From Prochlorococcus sp. AG-402-B05 (lineage in GTDB: Bacteria > Cyanobacteriota > Cyanobacteriia > PCC-6307 > Cyanobiaceae), in contig QCHK01000012.1 of NCBI GenBank assembly GCA_003279635.1, positions 1-48,493 on the forward strand: DNA of 48,493 nucleotides, in the 5' to 3' direction. Shown here in pieces: positions 32,613-42,374 of the stretch (position 1 is its first letter; the number at the start of each line of letters is the position of its first letter). The notes under the pieces are model-generated. The model had not been told where the DNA came from and made no database searches. It worked only from the letters and a program-made list of their open reading frames with translations. The position numbers were made by a program, and so were the translations under genes.

Positions 32613-34625
32613 TTATTTTTTGAGAAGATTTCTTGATTTTTCTAGTACGTTTTCAACTGTAAATCCAAATTTTTCCATACATAATCCACCTGGTGCAGAT
32701 GCTCCAAAGCTATTCATAGTTACGCTGTCACCATCAAGACCAATATATTTGTGCCATCCGAAACTCTCTGCGGCTTCAACTACTAGGCGTTTTCTGATAT
32801 TTGAAGGCAAAACTTCTTCTTTATAACTATCACTTTGTTCTTCAAAAAGTTCAATGCATGGCATAGAAACAACACGCACTTTTCTACCTTCTGAAGTTAG
32901 CTTTTTCGCTGCTTGAGCACATAAATCAAGTTCAGTTCCGGTTCCGATAAGTATTAGTTCTGGGATGCCATCGCACTCTTCAAGTACGTATCCACCTAAA
33001 GCAACTTTGTCTACGGATGAATTTCGTTGATTGGCCATACCCTGCCTACTTAGGCATAAGGAACTTGGTCTCTTACGATTTTTAATTGCAACTTTATAAG
33101 CACCACTGGTTTCATTGCCATCCCCAGGACGGAAGACCATCATATTTGGCATTGCTCTTAATGATGGAATGGTTTCTATGGGTTGATGTGTTGGTCCATC
33201 TTCACCAACACCTATGGAATCATGGGTTAAAACATAAATAACCCCAAGTTCACTAAGAGCGGAGAGACGCATCGATCCTCTCATGTAATCTGCGAAGACT
33301 AAGAAGGTTCCACCATAAGGAATTAAACCACTATCGTGATAAGCAATACCATTCAATATGGCTGCCATAGCATGCTCTCTTACACCAAAATGTAAATAAC
33401 GTTTTTCAGGACTGTCAGATTGAAAAGATCCGGTTTCACCTTGTATATCTGTGTAATTTGAATGAGTTAAATCAGCAGAACCTCCTATTAATTCAGGAAT
33501 GTTTGGACCAAGAGCACCTAGACATATTTGAGAATGTTTTCGAGTAGCGACCCCTTTGTCATCAGATGTATAGGTAGGTAAATCTTTATCCCAGCCTTCA
33601 GGGAGTTCGCCTCTCAACATGCGCTCAAATTGAGATGCCTCATTAGGATATTTTTCTTTGTATGTGGCTAGGGTTTGATTCCACTCTTCTTCTAGTTGTT
33701 CTCCTTTTTGAATGGCTTGACGATATTGATCGTAAGCATCTTGGGGAACTTCGAAAGGTTTATAGGACCAACCTAATTGTTTTCTTGTGAGCTCTGCTTC
33801 TTCTTCGCCCAATGGGGCACCGTGAATACCTGCAGTATCACTTTTATTAGGTGAACCGTAGCCGATAGTTGTTGTTACTTTGATGATGGATGGCTTATCA
33901 GTGACTGATTTGGCCTTTTCGATTGCTTGAGATATGCCTTCAACATCTGTATTCCCCTCATGAATTTCTTGAACATGCCATCCATATGCTTCATATCTTT
34001 TTAAGACATCCTCCGTAAATGAGACATCTGTTCTTCCATCAATAGTTATATGATTATCGTCATAGAGAGCTATTAATTTTCCAAGTTTTAAATGCCCAGC
34101 AAGAGAACAGGCTTCTGAAGAAATACCTTCTTGATTACATCCATCACCCATGATCACATAGGTGTAATGGTCTACAACTGTTGAATCAGGCTTGTTGAAT
34201 TTTGCAGCCAGATGAGCTTCCGCAATGGCTAATCCAACTGCATTTGAAATTCCTGCTCCCAAAGGTCCTGCAGTTACTTCAACTCCAGGAGTTTCGAAGG
34301 TCTCTGGATGTCCTGGAGTTTTAGCTCCCCATTGTCTAAATTCTTTTATATCTTCAATGGTTACAGAGTCATAGCCAGTCAAATGCAGGAGAGCATACAA
34401 AAGCATGCATCCATGTCCTGCAGAAAGAACAAATCTGTCTCGATTAAACCATTTTGGGTTTTTTGGATTGTGTCGTAAGTGTTTGTCCCACAATGCATAA
34501 CCCATAGGTGCGCAACCCATAGGTAAACCAGGGTGACCACTTTTGGATTTATTAATTGCATCAACAGCGAGCATCCTGATGCTGTTGACGCAAAGTGTGT
34601 CTAGGGAAGTAGTCAAGGCAACCAT
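32613..34625 (-). CDS. tkt: Transketolase
   Basis: Transketolase moves two-carbon units in the Calvin cycle and pentose phosphate pathway using thiamine diphosphate. The 670-residue protein shows [20 protein letters not shown], the ThDP motif [20 protein letters not shown] with [11 protein letters not shown], and the pyrimidine-domain sequence [20 protein letters not shown] and [20 protein letters not shown]. It lies downstream of acpP and fabF on the same strand. It neighbours thiC, whose product pathway makes its cofactor; this may be coincidence. Confidence 0.98.
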   Translation of the reverse strand: MVALTTSLDTLCVNSIRMLAVDAINKSKSGHPGLPMGCAPMGYALWDKHLRHNPKNPKWFNRDRFVLSAGHGCMLLYALLHLTGYDSVTIEDIKEFRQWGAKTPGHPETFETPGVEVTAGPLGAGISNAVGLAIAEAHLAAKFNKPDSTVVDHYTYVIMGDGCNQEGISSEACSLAGHLKLGKLIALYDDNHITIDGRTDVSFTEDVLKRYEAYGWHVQEIHEGNTDVEGISQAIEKAKSVTDKPSIIKVTTTIGYGSPNKSDTAGIHGAPLGEEEAELTRKQLGWSYKPFEVPQDAYDQYRQAIQKGEQLEEEWNQTLATYKEKYPNEASQFERMLRGELPEGWDKDLPTYTSDDKGVATRKHSQICLGALGPNIPELIGGSADLTHSNYTDIQGETGSFQSDSPEKRYLHFGVREHAMAAILNGIAYHDSGLIPYGGTFLVFADYMRGSMRLSALSELGVIYVLTHDSIGVGEDGPTHQPIETIPSLRAMPNMMVFRPGDGNETSGAYKVAIKNRKRPSSLCLSRQGMANQRNSSVDKVALGGYVLEECDGIPELILIGTGTELDLCAQAAKKLTSEGRKVRVVSMPCIELFEEQSDSYKEEVLPSNIRKRLVVEAAESFGWHKYIGLDGDSVTMNSFGASAPGGLCMEKFGFTVENVLEKSRNLLKK

Positions 34626-34682
34626 TTTGAATTAGTGAGTGGGGGATAAGAAATTTAAGTGGAAAGCGAAAGTGAAATTGAT

Positions 34683-35927
34683 TTAGATCATTTGTCGAAA
34701 AGCTAGACAGACATTGTGACCGCCAAACCCGAATGAGTTAGATAATACGACACCTAATTTCTTTTCTCTTGCATTGTTGGGTACATAGTCAAGATCACAA
34801 TTTGGGTCTGGATTGAAATAATTAATTGTTGGCGGAATTATTTCATGTTTTATTGCCAGAGCACAAGCTACAGCCTCTATTCCACCTGAGCCGCCTAGTA
34901 GGTGCCCAGTCATAGATTTGGTTGAGCTTGTGGGGACTTGATACGCATGATTTCCTAAGGCAGTTTTTATCGCAGATGTTTCATTGCTGTCATTAGCTGG
35001 AGTGCTAGTTCCGTGAGCATTAATGTAATCGACTTCTTCTGAATTAATTTGTCCATCAATTAATGCAAGTTTCATAGCTTCTGCACCTCCAACTCCTCCT
35101 GGCGTAGGAGAGGTAATGTGATGAGCATCACAAGTGGTCCCATAACCAATGATCTCTGCATGGATAGTTGCGTCTCTTTTTATTGCATGATCAAGAGTTT
35201 CTAATATTAGTACGCCTGCCCCTTCTCCAATTACAAATCCATCTCGTTGAGAATCAAAAGGTCTACTTGCGGTAGATGGATCATCATTTCTGAAAGATAA
35301 GGCCTTTGCACTAGCAAATCCTGCTACTCCTAAAGGAGTGATACTTGCTTCTGCTCCACCGCAAATCATTGCATCTGCTTTGCCTAATTGGAGAAGTCTA
35401 AATGCATCACCAATAGCATTTGATCCAGCGGCACAAGCAGTTGAAACTGCTGAACTTGGACCTTTAGCGCCAAGTGCAATAGCCGCTAACCCTGTAGCCA
35501 TGTTGGGAATCATCATGGGAACAGTAAACGGACTAACTCGACTAGCTCCTTTGTTGTCTAAAACATGAGCTTGGGTTTCCATAGTCAGCAATCCGCCAAC
35601 TCCAGAACCAATAATCACACCAATTCTTCCAGAATTTGAGTCGTCAATTGTTAGCCCTGAATGATTCAAGGCTTCTTTTGCTGCAATGACTCCAAATTTT
35701 GAAAAACGATCCCATCTTTTGGATTCTTTTGGCTCTAATTTGCCAGTAGGATCAAAACTTTTCACCTCTGCTGCAAATCTGCATGCATGGGATGAGGCAT
35801 CAAAGAGTGTTATTTGATCTACCCCATTTTGACCGGATTGAAGTCCTTGGAGGTAACTTTCGAGGTTGTTGCCAATTGGAGTAATGGCACCAAGACCTGT
35901 AATAACAACTCGATGGAGTTTCTCCAT
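34683..35927 (-). CDS. fabF: 3-oxoacyl-ACP synthase II (KAS II)
   Basis: FabF condenses malonyl-ACP with acyl-ACP to lengthen fatty acids. The catalytic Cys is in VSTACAAGSNAIGDA, the two His in NAHGTSTPANDSNETSA and STKSMTGHLLGGSGGIEAV, and the terminal SNSFGFGGHNVCLAF is typical. An open frame extends upstream over acpP, but I choose the ATG at 35927 (MEKLHRVVITGLGAITPIG, 414 residues), eight bases after an AGG near the acpP stop. The ATG one codon earlier (35930) is the alternative. It is coupled with acpP. Confidence 0.96.
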   Translation of the reverse strand: MEKLHRVVITGLGAITPIGNNLESYLQGLQSGQNGVDQITLFDASSHACRFAAEVKSFDPTGKLEPKESKRWDRFSKFGVIAAKEALNHSGLTIDDSNSGRIGVIIGSGVGGLLTMETQAHVLDNKGASRVSPFTVPMMIPNMATGLAAIALGAKGPSSAVSTACAAGSNAIGDAFRLLQLGKADAMICGGAEASITPLGVAGFASAKALSFRNDDPSTASRPFDSQRDGFVIGEGAGVLILETLDHAIKRDATIHAEIIGYGTTCDAHHITSPTPGGVGGAEAMKLALIDGQINSEEVDYINAHGTSTPANDSNETSAIKTALGNHAYQVPTSSTKSMTGHLLGGSGGIEAVACALAIKHEIIPPTINYFNPDPNCDLDYVPNNAREKKLGVVLSNSFGFGGHNVCLAFRQMI

Positions 35928-35937
35928 CATTTGAACC

Positions 35938-36561
<624 letters not shown>

Positions 36562-36624
36562 AAATTAGTATTTTTCTTAAAAAAGGTATATTTATATTAA
36601 TAACTTACGATGCAATATAAATAG

Positions 36625-38529
36625 ATGTGTGGCATATTTTCTGTTATTGGATCAAGAGAAGTTTCTTCTTTACTTATTGATGGATTAAAAAAATTGGAAT
36701 ATCGCGGCTATGATTCTGCAGGTATAGCAACAATTGATAATTTAAATAACGATCAAATTGGACAACTAAATGTCATAAAAGCAAAAGGAAAGCTTACCAA
36801 TTTATCAAACTTAATTAAAAAAAAGCCTCCAACAGGTCGTGTTGGTATCGCCCACACGAGATGGGCTACTCACGGTAAACCTAACGAAAGAAATGCCCAT
36901 CCTCATCTTGATTTCTCAGGGCAAATTGCAGTTGTGCAAAATGGGATTATCGAAAATTACAGAGAGTTATCTAGCAGCCTGAAACTCAAAGGAATCAAAT
37001 TAACCTCAGAAACTGACACTGAAATAATTCCACATTTAATCGGTCTTGAGATAGAACAGTCTTTGGCAAATGGACTTTCCCCTAATGAACAAACATTATT
37101 AATCGCTGTTCAAAAAGTTTTGACTTTATTAGAAGGGACTTATTCAATAGCAGTGATTTGGACTAAGGCACCAAATGCTCTGGTAGTCGCCAAAGGACAA
37201 GCTCCATTAGTTCTCGGCTTTGGAGAGGGTGAATTTTTTTGTGCAAGTGATACTCCAGCATTCTCAGGATTTACCCGTACATTTTTGCCTTTAAGGGATG
37301 ACGAAACTGCACTTTTAACTCCACTAGGAATTGAAATATATGATGATAATGGGAAGAGGCAGCACAGAGAACCATCTACCTTGCAGGGCACGGAATTTTT
37401 TGCGGATAAAAGAAATTTCCGTCATTACATGCTTAAAGAAATTCATGAGCAGCCAGAGACGGCACAAAAATGGATAGATAGATTTTTGCCTATGGACTTG
37501 CTCTCCGAAAACCCAGTAGCTTTGCCGGTTTCTAAATCTATACTTGAGAAAACAGAACAAATACAAATACTTGCCTGTGGCACAAGCAGACATGCTGGTA
37601 TGGTTGGTGCTTATTTGTTGGAACAGTTTGCAGGAGTTCCTACAAAGGTATATTTCGCAAGTGAATTTCGGTATGCTCCCCCTCCACTTTCCCCCAATAC
37701 TTTGACAATTGGAGTGAGTCAATCAGGTGAAACGGCAGACACGTTAGCTGCCTTAAGGATGGAAAAGGAGAGGAGAGAGTCAACTAAAGATACTAATTTT
37801 TCTTTTCATCAATTGGGGATTACTAATAGGGTTGATAGTACATTTGGTCGTGAGCTCGATAATATTATCGATATTGGATCAGGCATCGAAATAGGTGTTG
37901 CAGCAACCAAAACCTTTCTGGGTCAAATGTTGTCCTTTTATGGTTTGACACTTTTATTTGCATCACATAGACAAAAAAGAAACTCTCAAGAAATTTTAGA
38001 TCTCTCTAATGATTTGAGATTAATTCCTAAACAGCTAACAAATCTTATAAAAAAACATGATTCTCTCTCTAAGGAAATAGCACATTTGTTTGTTGAAACA
38101 AAGGATGTAATTTTCTTAGGTAGAGGAATAAATTATCCAATTGCACTTGAAGGTGCTCTTAAACTTAAGGAAATAAGCTACATCCATGCGCAAGGCTATC
38201 CAGCTGGAGAGCTAAAACATGGACCAATAGCACTTTTGGATCAACATGTTCCAGTGGTATCTATAGCAGTCCCAGGAATCGTTTATGAAAAGGTACTTAG
38301 TAACTCGCAAGAGGCAAAAGCTAGAGATGCCCGTTTGATTGGGGTGTCTACATATCGATCTGAATCGGAAATGTTTGATGAATTATTTACTATTCCAAAA
38401 GTGAGTGAATGGGTAAGTCCTCTATTAACCGTTGTGCCTTTACAGTTATTTAGTTATCACATCGCAGCTCATAAAGGATTAGATGTTGATCAGCCGCGGA
38501 ATTTAGCCAAAAGTGTAACTGTTGAATAA
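36625..38529 (+). CDS. glmS: Glucosamine-fructose-6-phosphate aminotransferase
   Basis: GlmS makes glucosamine-6-phosphate from fructose-6-phosphate and glutamine, the entry to cell-wall amino sugars. The N-terminal glutaminase domain has Cys 2 in MCGIFSVIGSREVS, GYDSAGIA, HTRWATHGKPNERNAHPH and VVQNGIIENYRELSS. The two SIS isomerase domains have LACGTSRHAGMVGAYLLEQF, GVSQSGETADTLAALR and GRGINYPIALEGALKLKEIS, and it ends LAKSVTVE. The length of 634 is slightly above the bacterial average of 610. It follows psaC by 63 bases. Confidence 0.98.
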   Translation: MCGIFSVIGSREVSSLLIDGLKKLEYRGYDSAGIATIDNLNNDQIGQLNVIKAKGKLTNLSNLIKKKPPTGRVGIAHTRWATHGKPNERNAHPHLDFSGQIAVVQNGIIENYRELSSSLKLKGIKLTSETDTEIIPHLIGLEIEQSLANGLSPNEQTLLIAVQKVLTLLEGTYSIAVIWTKAPNALVVAKGQAPLVLGFGEGEFFCASDTPAFSGFTRTFLPLRDDETALLTPLGIEIYDDNGKRQHREPSTLQGTEFFADKRNFRHYMLKEIHEQPETAQKWIDRFLPMDLLSENPVALPVSKSILEKTEQIQILACGTSRHAGMVGAYLLEQFAGVPTKVYFASEFRYAPPPLSPNTLTIGVSQSGETADTLAALRMEKERRESTKDTNFSFHQLGITNRVDSTFGRELDNIIDIGSGIEIGVAATKTFLGQMLSFYGLTLLFASHRQKRNSQEILDLSNDLRLIPKQLTNLIKKHDSLSKEIAHLFVETKDVIFLGRGINYPIALEGALKLKEISYIHAQGYPAGELKHGPIALLDQHVPVVSIAVPGIVYEKVLSNSQEAKARDARLIGVSTYRSESEMFDELFTIPKVSEWVSPLLTVVPLQLFSYHIAAHKGLDVDQPRNLAKSVTVE

Positions 38530-38601
38530 AATTTTTTAACTCTTAATCATTTTTTTGAATTAATTTACAGAAAATTTTAATAATAAAATAAAGCTTTTTT
38601 A

Positions 38602-40080
38602 TTAACTCTGATTTTTCATTCTGCCATAAGAATCATCAAAACGAATGATATCTTCTTCGTCTGAATACGTACCGCTTTGAACTTCAATAAGTTCAAGTGT
38701 CATTCTTTCTGGATTACTTAATCTATACTTGCAACCTAAAGGGATAAATGTACTTTCATTTTCATTTAGAAGTTGTTTTTTCCATTTTTTTCTATTAATA
38801 CTGTTCCATTAACTAAAACCCAATGTTCAGCTCTATGATGATGCGTTTGTAAAGAAAGAGAAGTATTTGGCTTTACCTGTAGGAGTTTCACTAAACACCT
38901 ATTCCCCCTAGATAATTGTAGTGTGATTACTCCAAGGTCGATAAATTTTTCTATGCATTTTCCCTTCTGGAAAGGGCGTTGAACTTAGATTTTTTACTAT
39001 ATTTCCAATATTTTGAGATTGTTTTTTATTGGCAACTAATATAACATCATTTGTATCAACAACTATTAGATGTTCTATTCCTATACCTACAATTAAACGT
39101 TGTTACTTTTAACGTAACAATTTTTACTTTTTTCCGCTATTATTCTCTTGTTTAAATAGTTTCCATCATTATTTTTTTGTTAATATCCCATAAAGATTTC
39201 CAACTTACCATATCATTATATCCAACATTTAAGGGAAGAATGATTCCTAAATTTGTTTTTTCCATAACTGCGACATCTATAAATATTTTTGGACATTTCT
39301 TTAAGGATTCTTGTCCTAACCGTAGAAAATCAAGATCTTCTATATCTGCCTCGAGAACTATTTTGCAATAATTGAGTATCTCTAGAGCGAATTTTTTTAA
39401 TTTAGTAATTATCGTACTAGCTTTAAAAATAAACATATCACTATTCCAAGTAAAGCGAGAAGATTTGATTGATTTCACAGCTATATCTTTATAAGGTTTT
39501 TCTATGAATTTGTTTATCTCTAAACCAATTATTTGATTTTTTTTAATAGGCAATTCTTTTGTTTGAATGTAACCGTAAACAGTTTCTGCGCTTGTTGGAA
39601 CTATATCAAAAGCCACTAATCTTCCTTGATTTGCATATGTTTTTGCAGATTGAATTATTCTTTGAAACTCAACGATATTCTCTATCAGGTGATCAGCTGC
39701 CAAAATCAACAGCAAAGGGTCTTTATCTAAAGAAATTGCTTGAAGAGCAGCAACTGCTATTGCTGGAGAAGTGTGACGTCCTTCGGGTTCTAAAATAATT
39801 GCTTGAGGATCAGTATGTATCTCTCTAAATTGCTCTGCAACTATAAATGTGTGATCCTCATTACATATTAATATGGGATTTTCAAGTCCCTCTAAACCTA
39901 GAAGCCTTTCATAAGTTTTCTGCAAAAGTGTTTATTTGTTCGTGAATCTAATGATAGAAATTGCTTAGGATAACTTTCTCGAGAAAGTGGCCAAAGTCTT
40001 GTTCCTGATCCACCACTAAGAATTACAGGAATTATGGAGTTATCAGTTTTGTTCCTAAAAAACTTTGCAATCTATTTTTG
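38602..40080 (-). pseudogene. Broken mannose-1-phosphate guanylyltransferase (manC type)
   Basis: The reverse strand contains the whole layout of a bifunctional GDP-mannose pyrophosphorylase / cupin protein in pieces. They are [20 protein letters not shown] around 40030-39970, [20 protein letters not shown] to the Met-Glu-Thr-Ile stop at 39152, LIVGIGIEHLIVVDTNDVIL near 39090-39030, KMHRKIYRPWSNHTTII near 38960-38915, and the cupin HHHRAEHWVLVNGTVL through ELIEVQSGTYSDEEDIIRFD to the stop at 38602. Frameshifts near 39930, 39104 and 38910 and a premature stop at 39152 separate them. Functional ManC supplies GDP-mannose for surface glycans. The 39152-39925 open frame is only one fragment. Confidence 0.85.
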
Positions 40081-40107
40081 AAGCTCTGATTAAAAACCAG
40101 AATAATT

Positions 40108-40638
40108 TTAGAGTTCCAATAAGCCAGGGGGTGGGTTGATTAGCAGCCATTTTTCTTTGATTTCTATTTCTGGGACAATTTCTTTAACAAAAGGTACCAA
40201 AACTTTTTTACCTTCCATTAACTCTATCTGTAGAAGGTCATTCCCTCCTTTGATTAAGTCAGTTACATAACCAATTAGAGCTTTTTTGGGACCACTTCTT
40301 GCTTCTAAACCAATTAAATCATGGTAATAGTACTCATCTTTGCTCAACATCGGTCTGCTATCAATTGGTACAACTAATTTCCAACCAATAATTTCTTCTG
40401 CAGAACTTCTAGTAGATACTCCCTCGATAGAAAGTACATAGATTGATTTACCTGGAATAAGCGTTCCTTTTGTTAATTTGATTTCAGTAGGTAATTCGTC
40501 AGTTTTTTGAATCCATCGTTTCCCAGGTTTTGTAAATCTTTCAGGAAAGTCGCTGCAAGGTTTAATTCGAATATCTCCTCTTAAACCTTGCGGAGCAACA
40601 ATTTCACCTATTGACATCCATTTATCTTGTTCGAACAT
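40108..40638 (-). CDS. rimM: 16S rRNA processing protein RimM
   Basis: RimM binds the 30S head and ribosomal protein S19 and helps assembly. The 176-residue protein begins MSIGEIVAPQGLRGDIRIKP, the RimM N-terminal fold, followed by TKGTLIPGKSIYVLSIEGVS, the PRC-barrel region (YYYHDLIGLEARSG, GYVTDLIKGGNDLLQIEL, KVLVPFVKEIVPEIEI) and a C-terminal LLINPPPGLLEL. It is divergent from the small ndhS-like gene with 47 bases between starts. Confidence 0.95.
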   Translation of the reverse strand: MFEQDKWMSIGEIVAPQGLRGDIRIKPCSDFPERFTKPGKRWIQKTDELPTEIKLTKGTLIPGKSIYVLSIEGVSTRSSAEEIIGWKLVVPIDSRPMLSKDEYYYHDLIGLEARSGPKKALIGYVTDLIKGGNDLLQIELMEGKKVLVPFVKEIVPEIEIKEKWLLINPPPGLLEL

Positions 40639-40685
40639 TTTTATGAGTAGACTTTCTTTAAAAGTTTATTTGAATATGGCTAATT

Positions 40686-40871
40686 ATGACTGATTCAAAA
40701 GATCCTATTCTTCCTGGGACAACAGTAACTGTTAATAACCAAGAGTCAATTTACAATGGTTATGAAGGGTTTGTTCAAAGAATAAGTGGTGATAAAGCGG
40801 CAGTGCTTTTTGAAGGGGGTAATTGGGATAAATTATTAACACTACCTCTGAAAGATCTTATAAAAAGCTGA
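40686..40871 (+). CDS. ndhS: NDH-1 subunit S-like protein (DUF3252)
   Basis: A 61-residue protein with the SH3/KOW-like fold of cyanobacterial NdhS/CRR31: ILPGTTVTVNN, YNGYEGFVQRISGDKAAVLF and EGGNWDKLLTLPLKDL. NdhS is a ferredoxin-docking subunit of the photosynthetic NDH-1 complex. The EGGNWDKL block is the strongest point. The family link is recalled from known members, not searched. It ends 26 bases from the convergent rnc gene. Confidence 0.75.
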   Translation: MTDSKDPILPGTTVTVNNQESIYNGYEGFVQRISGDKAAVLFEGGNWDKLLTLPLKDLIKS

Positions 40872-40896
40872 TTATTCATTTTTCCAAAGAAAATAA

Positions 40897-41640
40897 TTAT
40901 TGATCGATTATATTTTCCTCGAAATACTTCAATGCTTTACTCGCGGCATTTTTCTCTGCTTGTTTTATTGACTTTCCACTCCCTTCAGCTATCGATTGGT
41001 TTTTGACATAAACATTACAAAAAAATCGTTTTGGATTGTCATGCTTTTTGTCAATTTCAATTGTTTTATATATAGGAATTGATAAGCCTTTACTTTGAGT
41101 CAATTCTTGAAGTGCTGATTTGTAATTCTTCTTATGAGGATCAGCTAGAACTTCTTTACTTTTTTCATCCCAGAATGGAATAAGCCAATCTTTTATAGGT
41201 TCTACAATAGTAAGACTTTGATACAAAGCTCCTATTAATGCTTCAGTTGCCTCTGCTTGAATAGTTGCGTTTGCTGATTTATCTCTAAGGGCTTTATTCC
41301 CCATTACAAGTACACTATTTATTTTTATTTTTTTACCAACTTCTTCTAGCCATTGATCACTTACGAGTTGTGAACGAAGTTCAGATCTTTCTCCTACTTG
41401 CATATATGGATATTTAGTTTTTATGAAATCTGATGCAATGAGTCTTAGAACTGCGTCTCCAAGAAATTCAAGATTTTCATAATTAATTTCACTATTTGCA
41501 GAACTATGAGTTAGTGATTCATTAATATATAAAATATTTTTTATTCTTTCTTTCGTAAACTCCTTTTGAAATTTTTGATCTAAATTGAGACCTTTAATAA
41601 AATTAATTATTTCTTCTACTCTGTGAGTTGAGATTTTCAT
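40897..41640 (-). CDS. rnc: Ribonuclease III
   Basis: RNase III cuts double-stranded RNA, including rRNA precursors. The catalytic domain has ESLTHSSANSEINYENLEFL and GDAVLRLIASDFI (the nuclease signature, with Glu and Asp ligands), then ATEALIGALY. The C-terminal double-strand RNA-binding domain is YKSALQELTQSKGLSIPIYK and GSGKSIKQAEKNAASKALKY. The length of 247 is normal. It lies downstream of rnpB on the same strand, so it may be read through from it. Confidence 0.96.
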   Translation of the reverse strand: MKISTHRVEEIINFIKGLNLDQKFQKEFTKERIKNILYINESLTHSSANSEINYENLEFLGDAVLRLIASDFIKTKYPYMQVGERSELRSQLVSDQWLEEVGKKIKINSVLVMGNKALRDKSANATIQAEATEALIGALYQSLTIVEPIKDWLIPFWDEKSKEVLADPHKKNYKSALQELTQSKGLSIPIYKTIEIDKKHDNPKRFFCNVYVKNQSIAEGSGKSIKQAEKNAASKALKYFEENIIDQ

Positions 41641-41715
41641 AATGATTTAAAGCATATAATTTGAGTCATAGAAAATAGGATATTGACTGTAATTTTTTGT
41701 GTAAAATAAATAAAG

Positions 41716-42118
41716 TGAAAGCAGGTCATAAGCCGGGTTCTGTTCATTCCTCTTTCTTTAGAAAGCGAATGGGTAATCATCTATCTGGGACTAACGTTAC
41801 CGCTAGCCTCAAGCGGCTCTCTTCAGGGGCAAGGCCTGTGGCCACCCAGTACCCCTCGCCTTGCTCCTAGCCGGGGTTTACCTAGCCAGCACCTCTCGAT
41901 GCTGCTGGTGCGCTCTTACCGCACCTTTGCACCCTTGCCGCGCTTGTTGGGATTTCCCCATTAAGCATTAGGCGGTGTGTTTCTGTGGCACTATCCTCAC
42001 GGTCACCCGCACTGGGAATTACCCAGCAAGCTTGGCCAAATAGGAGCCCGGACTTTCCTCAATAGAATTCTTCAGCTTTTTGCTGAAGTTCAATTGCGAT
42101 CACCTCCCCTGCTTTCAG
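41716..42118 (-). ncRNA. rnpB: RNase P RNA, type A
   Basis: The catalytic RNA of RNase P, which trims tRNA 5' leaders. On the reverse strand the 5' end gives helix P1 (GAAAGCAGG, 42116-42108) pairing with CCTGCTTTC at 41725-41717. The universal GAGGAAAGTCCGGGCTCC (CR I) is at about 42061-42044, and the 3' conserved AACAGAACCCGGCTTATGA is at about 41745-41727. The length of about 403 nt is the bacterial A type. Ends are estimated to a few bases. It is divergent from tRNA-Arg with a gap of about 33 bases. Confidence 0.95.
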
Positions 42119-42151
42119 CTCCATCATGCCTCAAGGCATAATTAATTTCAG

Positions 42152-42225
42152 GGGGCTGTAGCTCAGTTGGATAGAGCGACGGTTTCCTAAACCGTAGGCC
42201 GCGTGTTCAAGTCCCGCCAGCCCCG
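42152..42225 (+). tRNA. tRNA-Arg (CCU)
   Basis: A 74-base cloverleaf: acceptor GGGGCTG pairs with CAGCCCC, D arm GCTCAGTTGGATAGAGC, anticodon stem ACGGT/ACCGT with loop TTCCTAA (anticodon CCT, reading AGG), T loop TTCAAGT, discriminator G and no encoded CCA. The T stem GCGTG/CCCGC has one U-C mismatch (position 52-62). It is the presumed integration site of the element to its right. Confidence 0.95.
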
Positions 42226-42233
42226 TGTTCAAG
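42202..42233 (+). repeat. Ten-base direct repeat at the tRNA 3' end
   Basis: CGTGTTCAAG occurs at 42202-42211, in the T arm of the tRNA, and again at 42224-42233, immediately after the acceptor stem. The second copy begins the DNA that leads into the recombinase. It may mark the left junction of the integrated element, but its role is not proven. Confidence 0.5.
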
Positions 42234-42310
42234 AAAGCACTGATAGGCACTGCATTACTAAGGTTTTGCAAGATTTGCCCATGTTAACTCGTAAGGTTGA
42301 CTTAATGTCA

Positions 42311-42374
42311 TTTCGCGTCTTTTCGCGTATATTCGCGTAAGAAATCGGTCAACATTTGGTCAACGGTGGTCAGC
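42311..42374 (+). promoter_or_regulatory. Two sets of helically phased repeats before the recombinase
   Basis: Three near-identical TTTCGCGT units start at 42311, 42321 and 42331 (period 10; the third is ATTCGCGT). Just beyond, GGTCAAC occurs at 42347 and 42358 and GGTCAGC at 42368 (period 10-11). A reverse copy, GGTTGAC, is at 42295-42301. Spacing of one helical turn between a tRNA attachment site and a recombinase gene fits recombinase arm sites or an operator. The last two units overlap the first codons of the annotated frame if the TTG start is used. Confidence 0.55.

Noticed and set aside
39152-39925. 257-residue open frame as a stand-alone nucleotidyltransferase
   Set aside because: Its N-terminal [13 protein letters not shown] part is out of frame upstream and its C-terminal domain is out of frame downstream; it is one fragment of a pseudogene.
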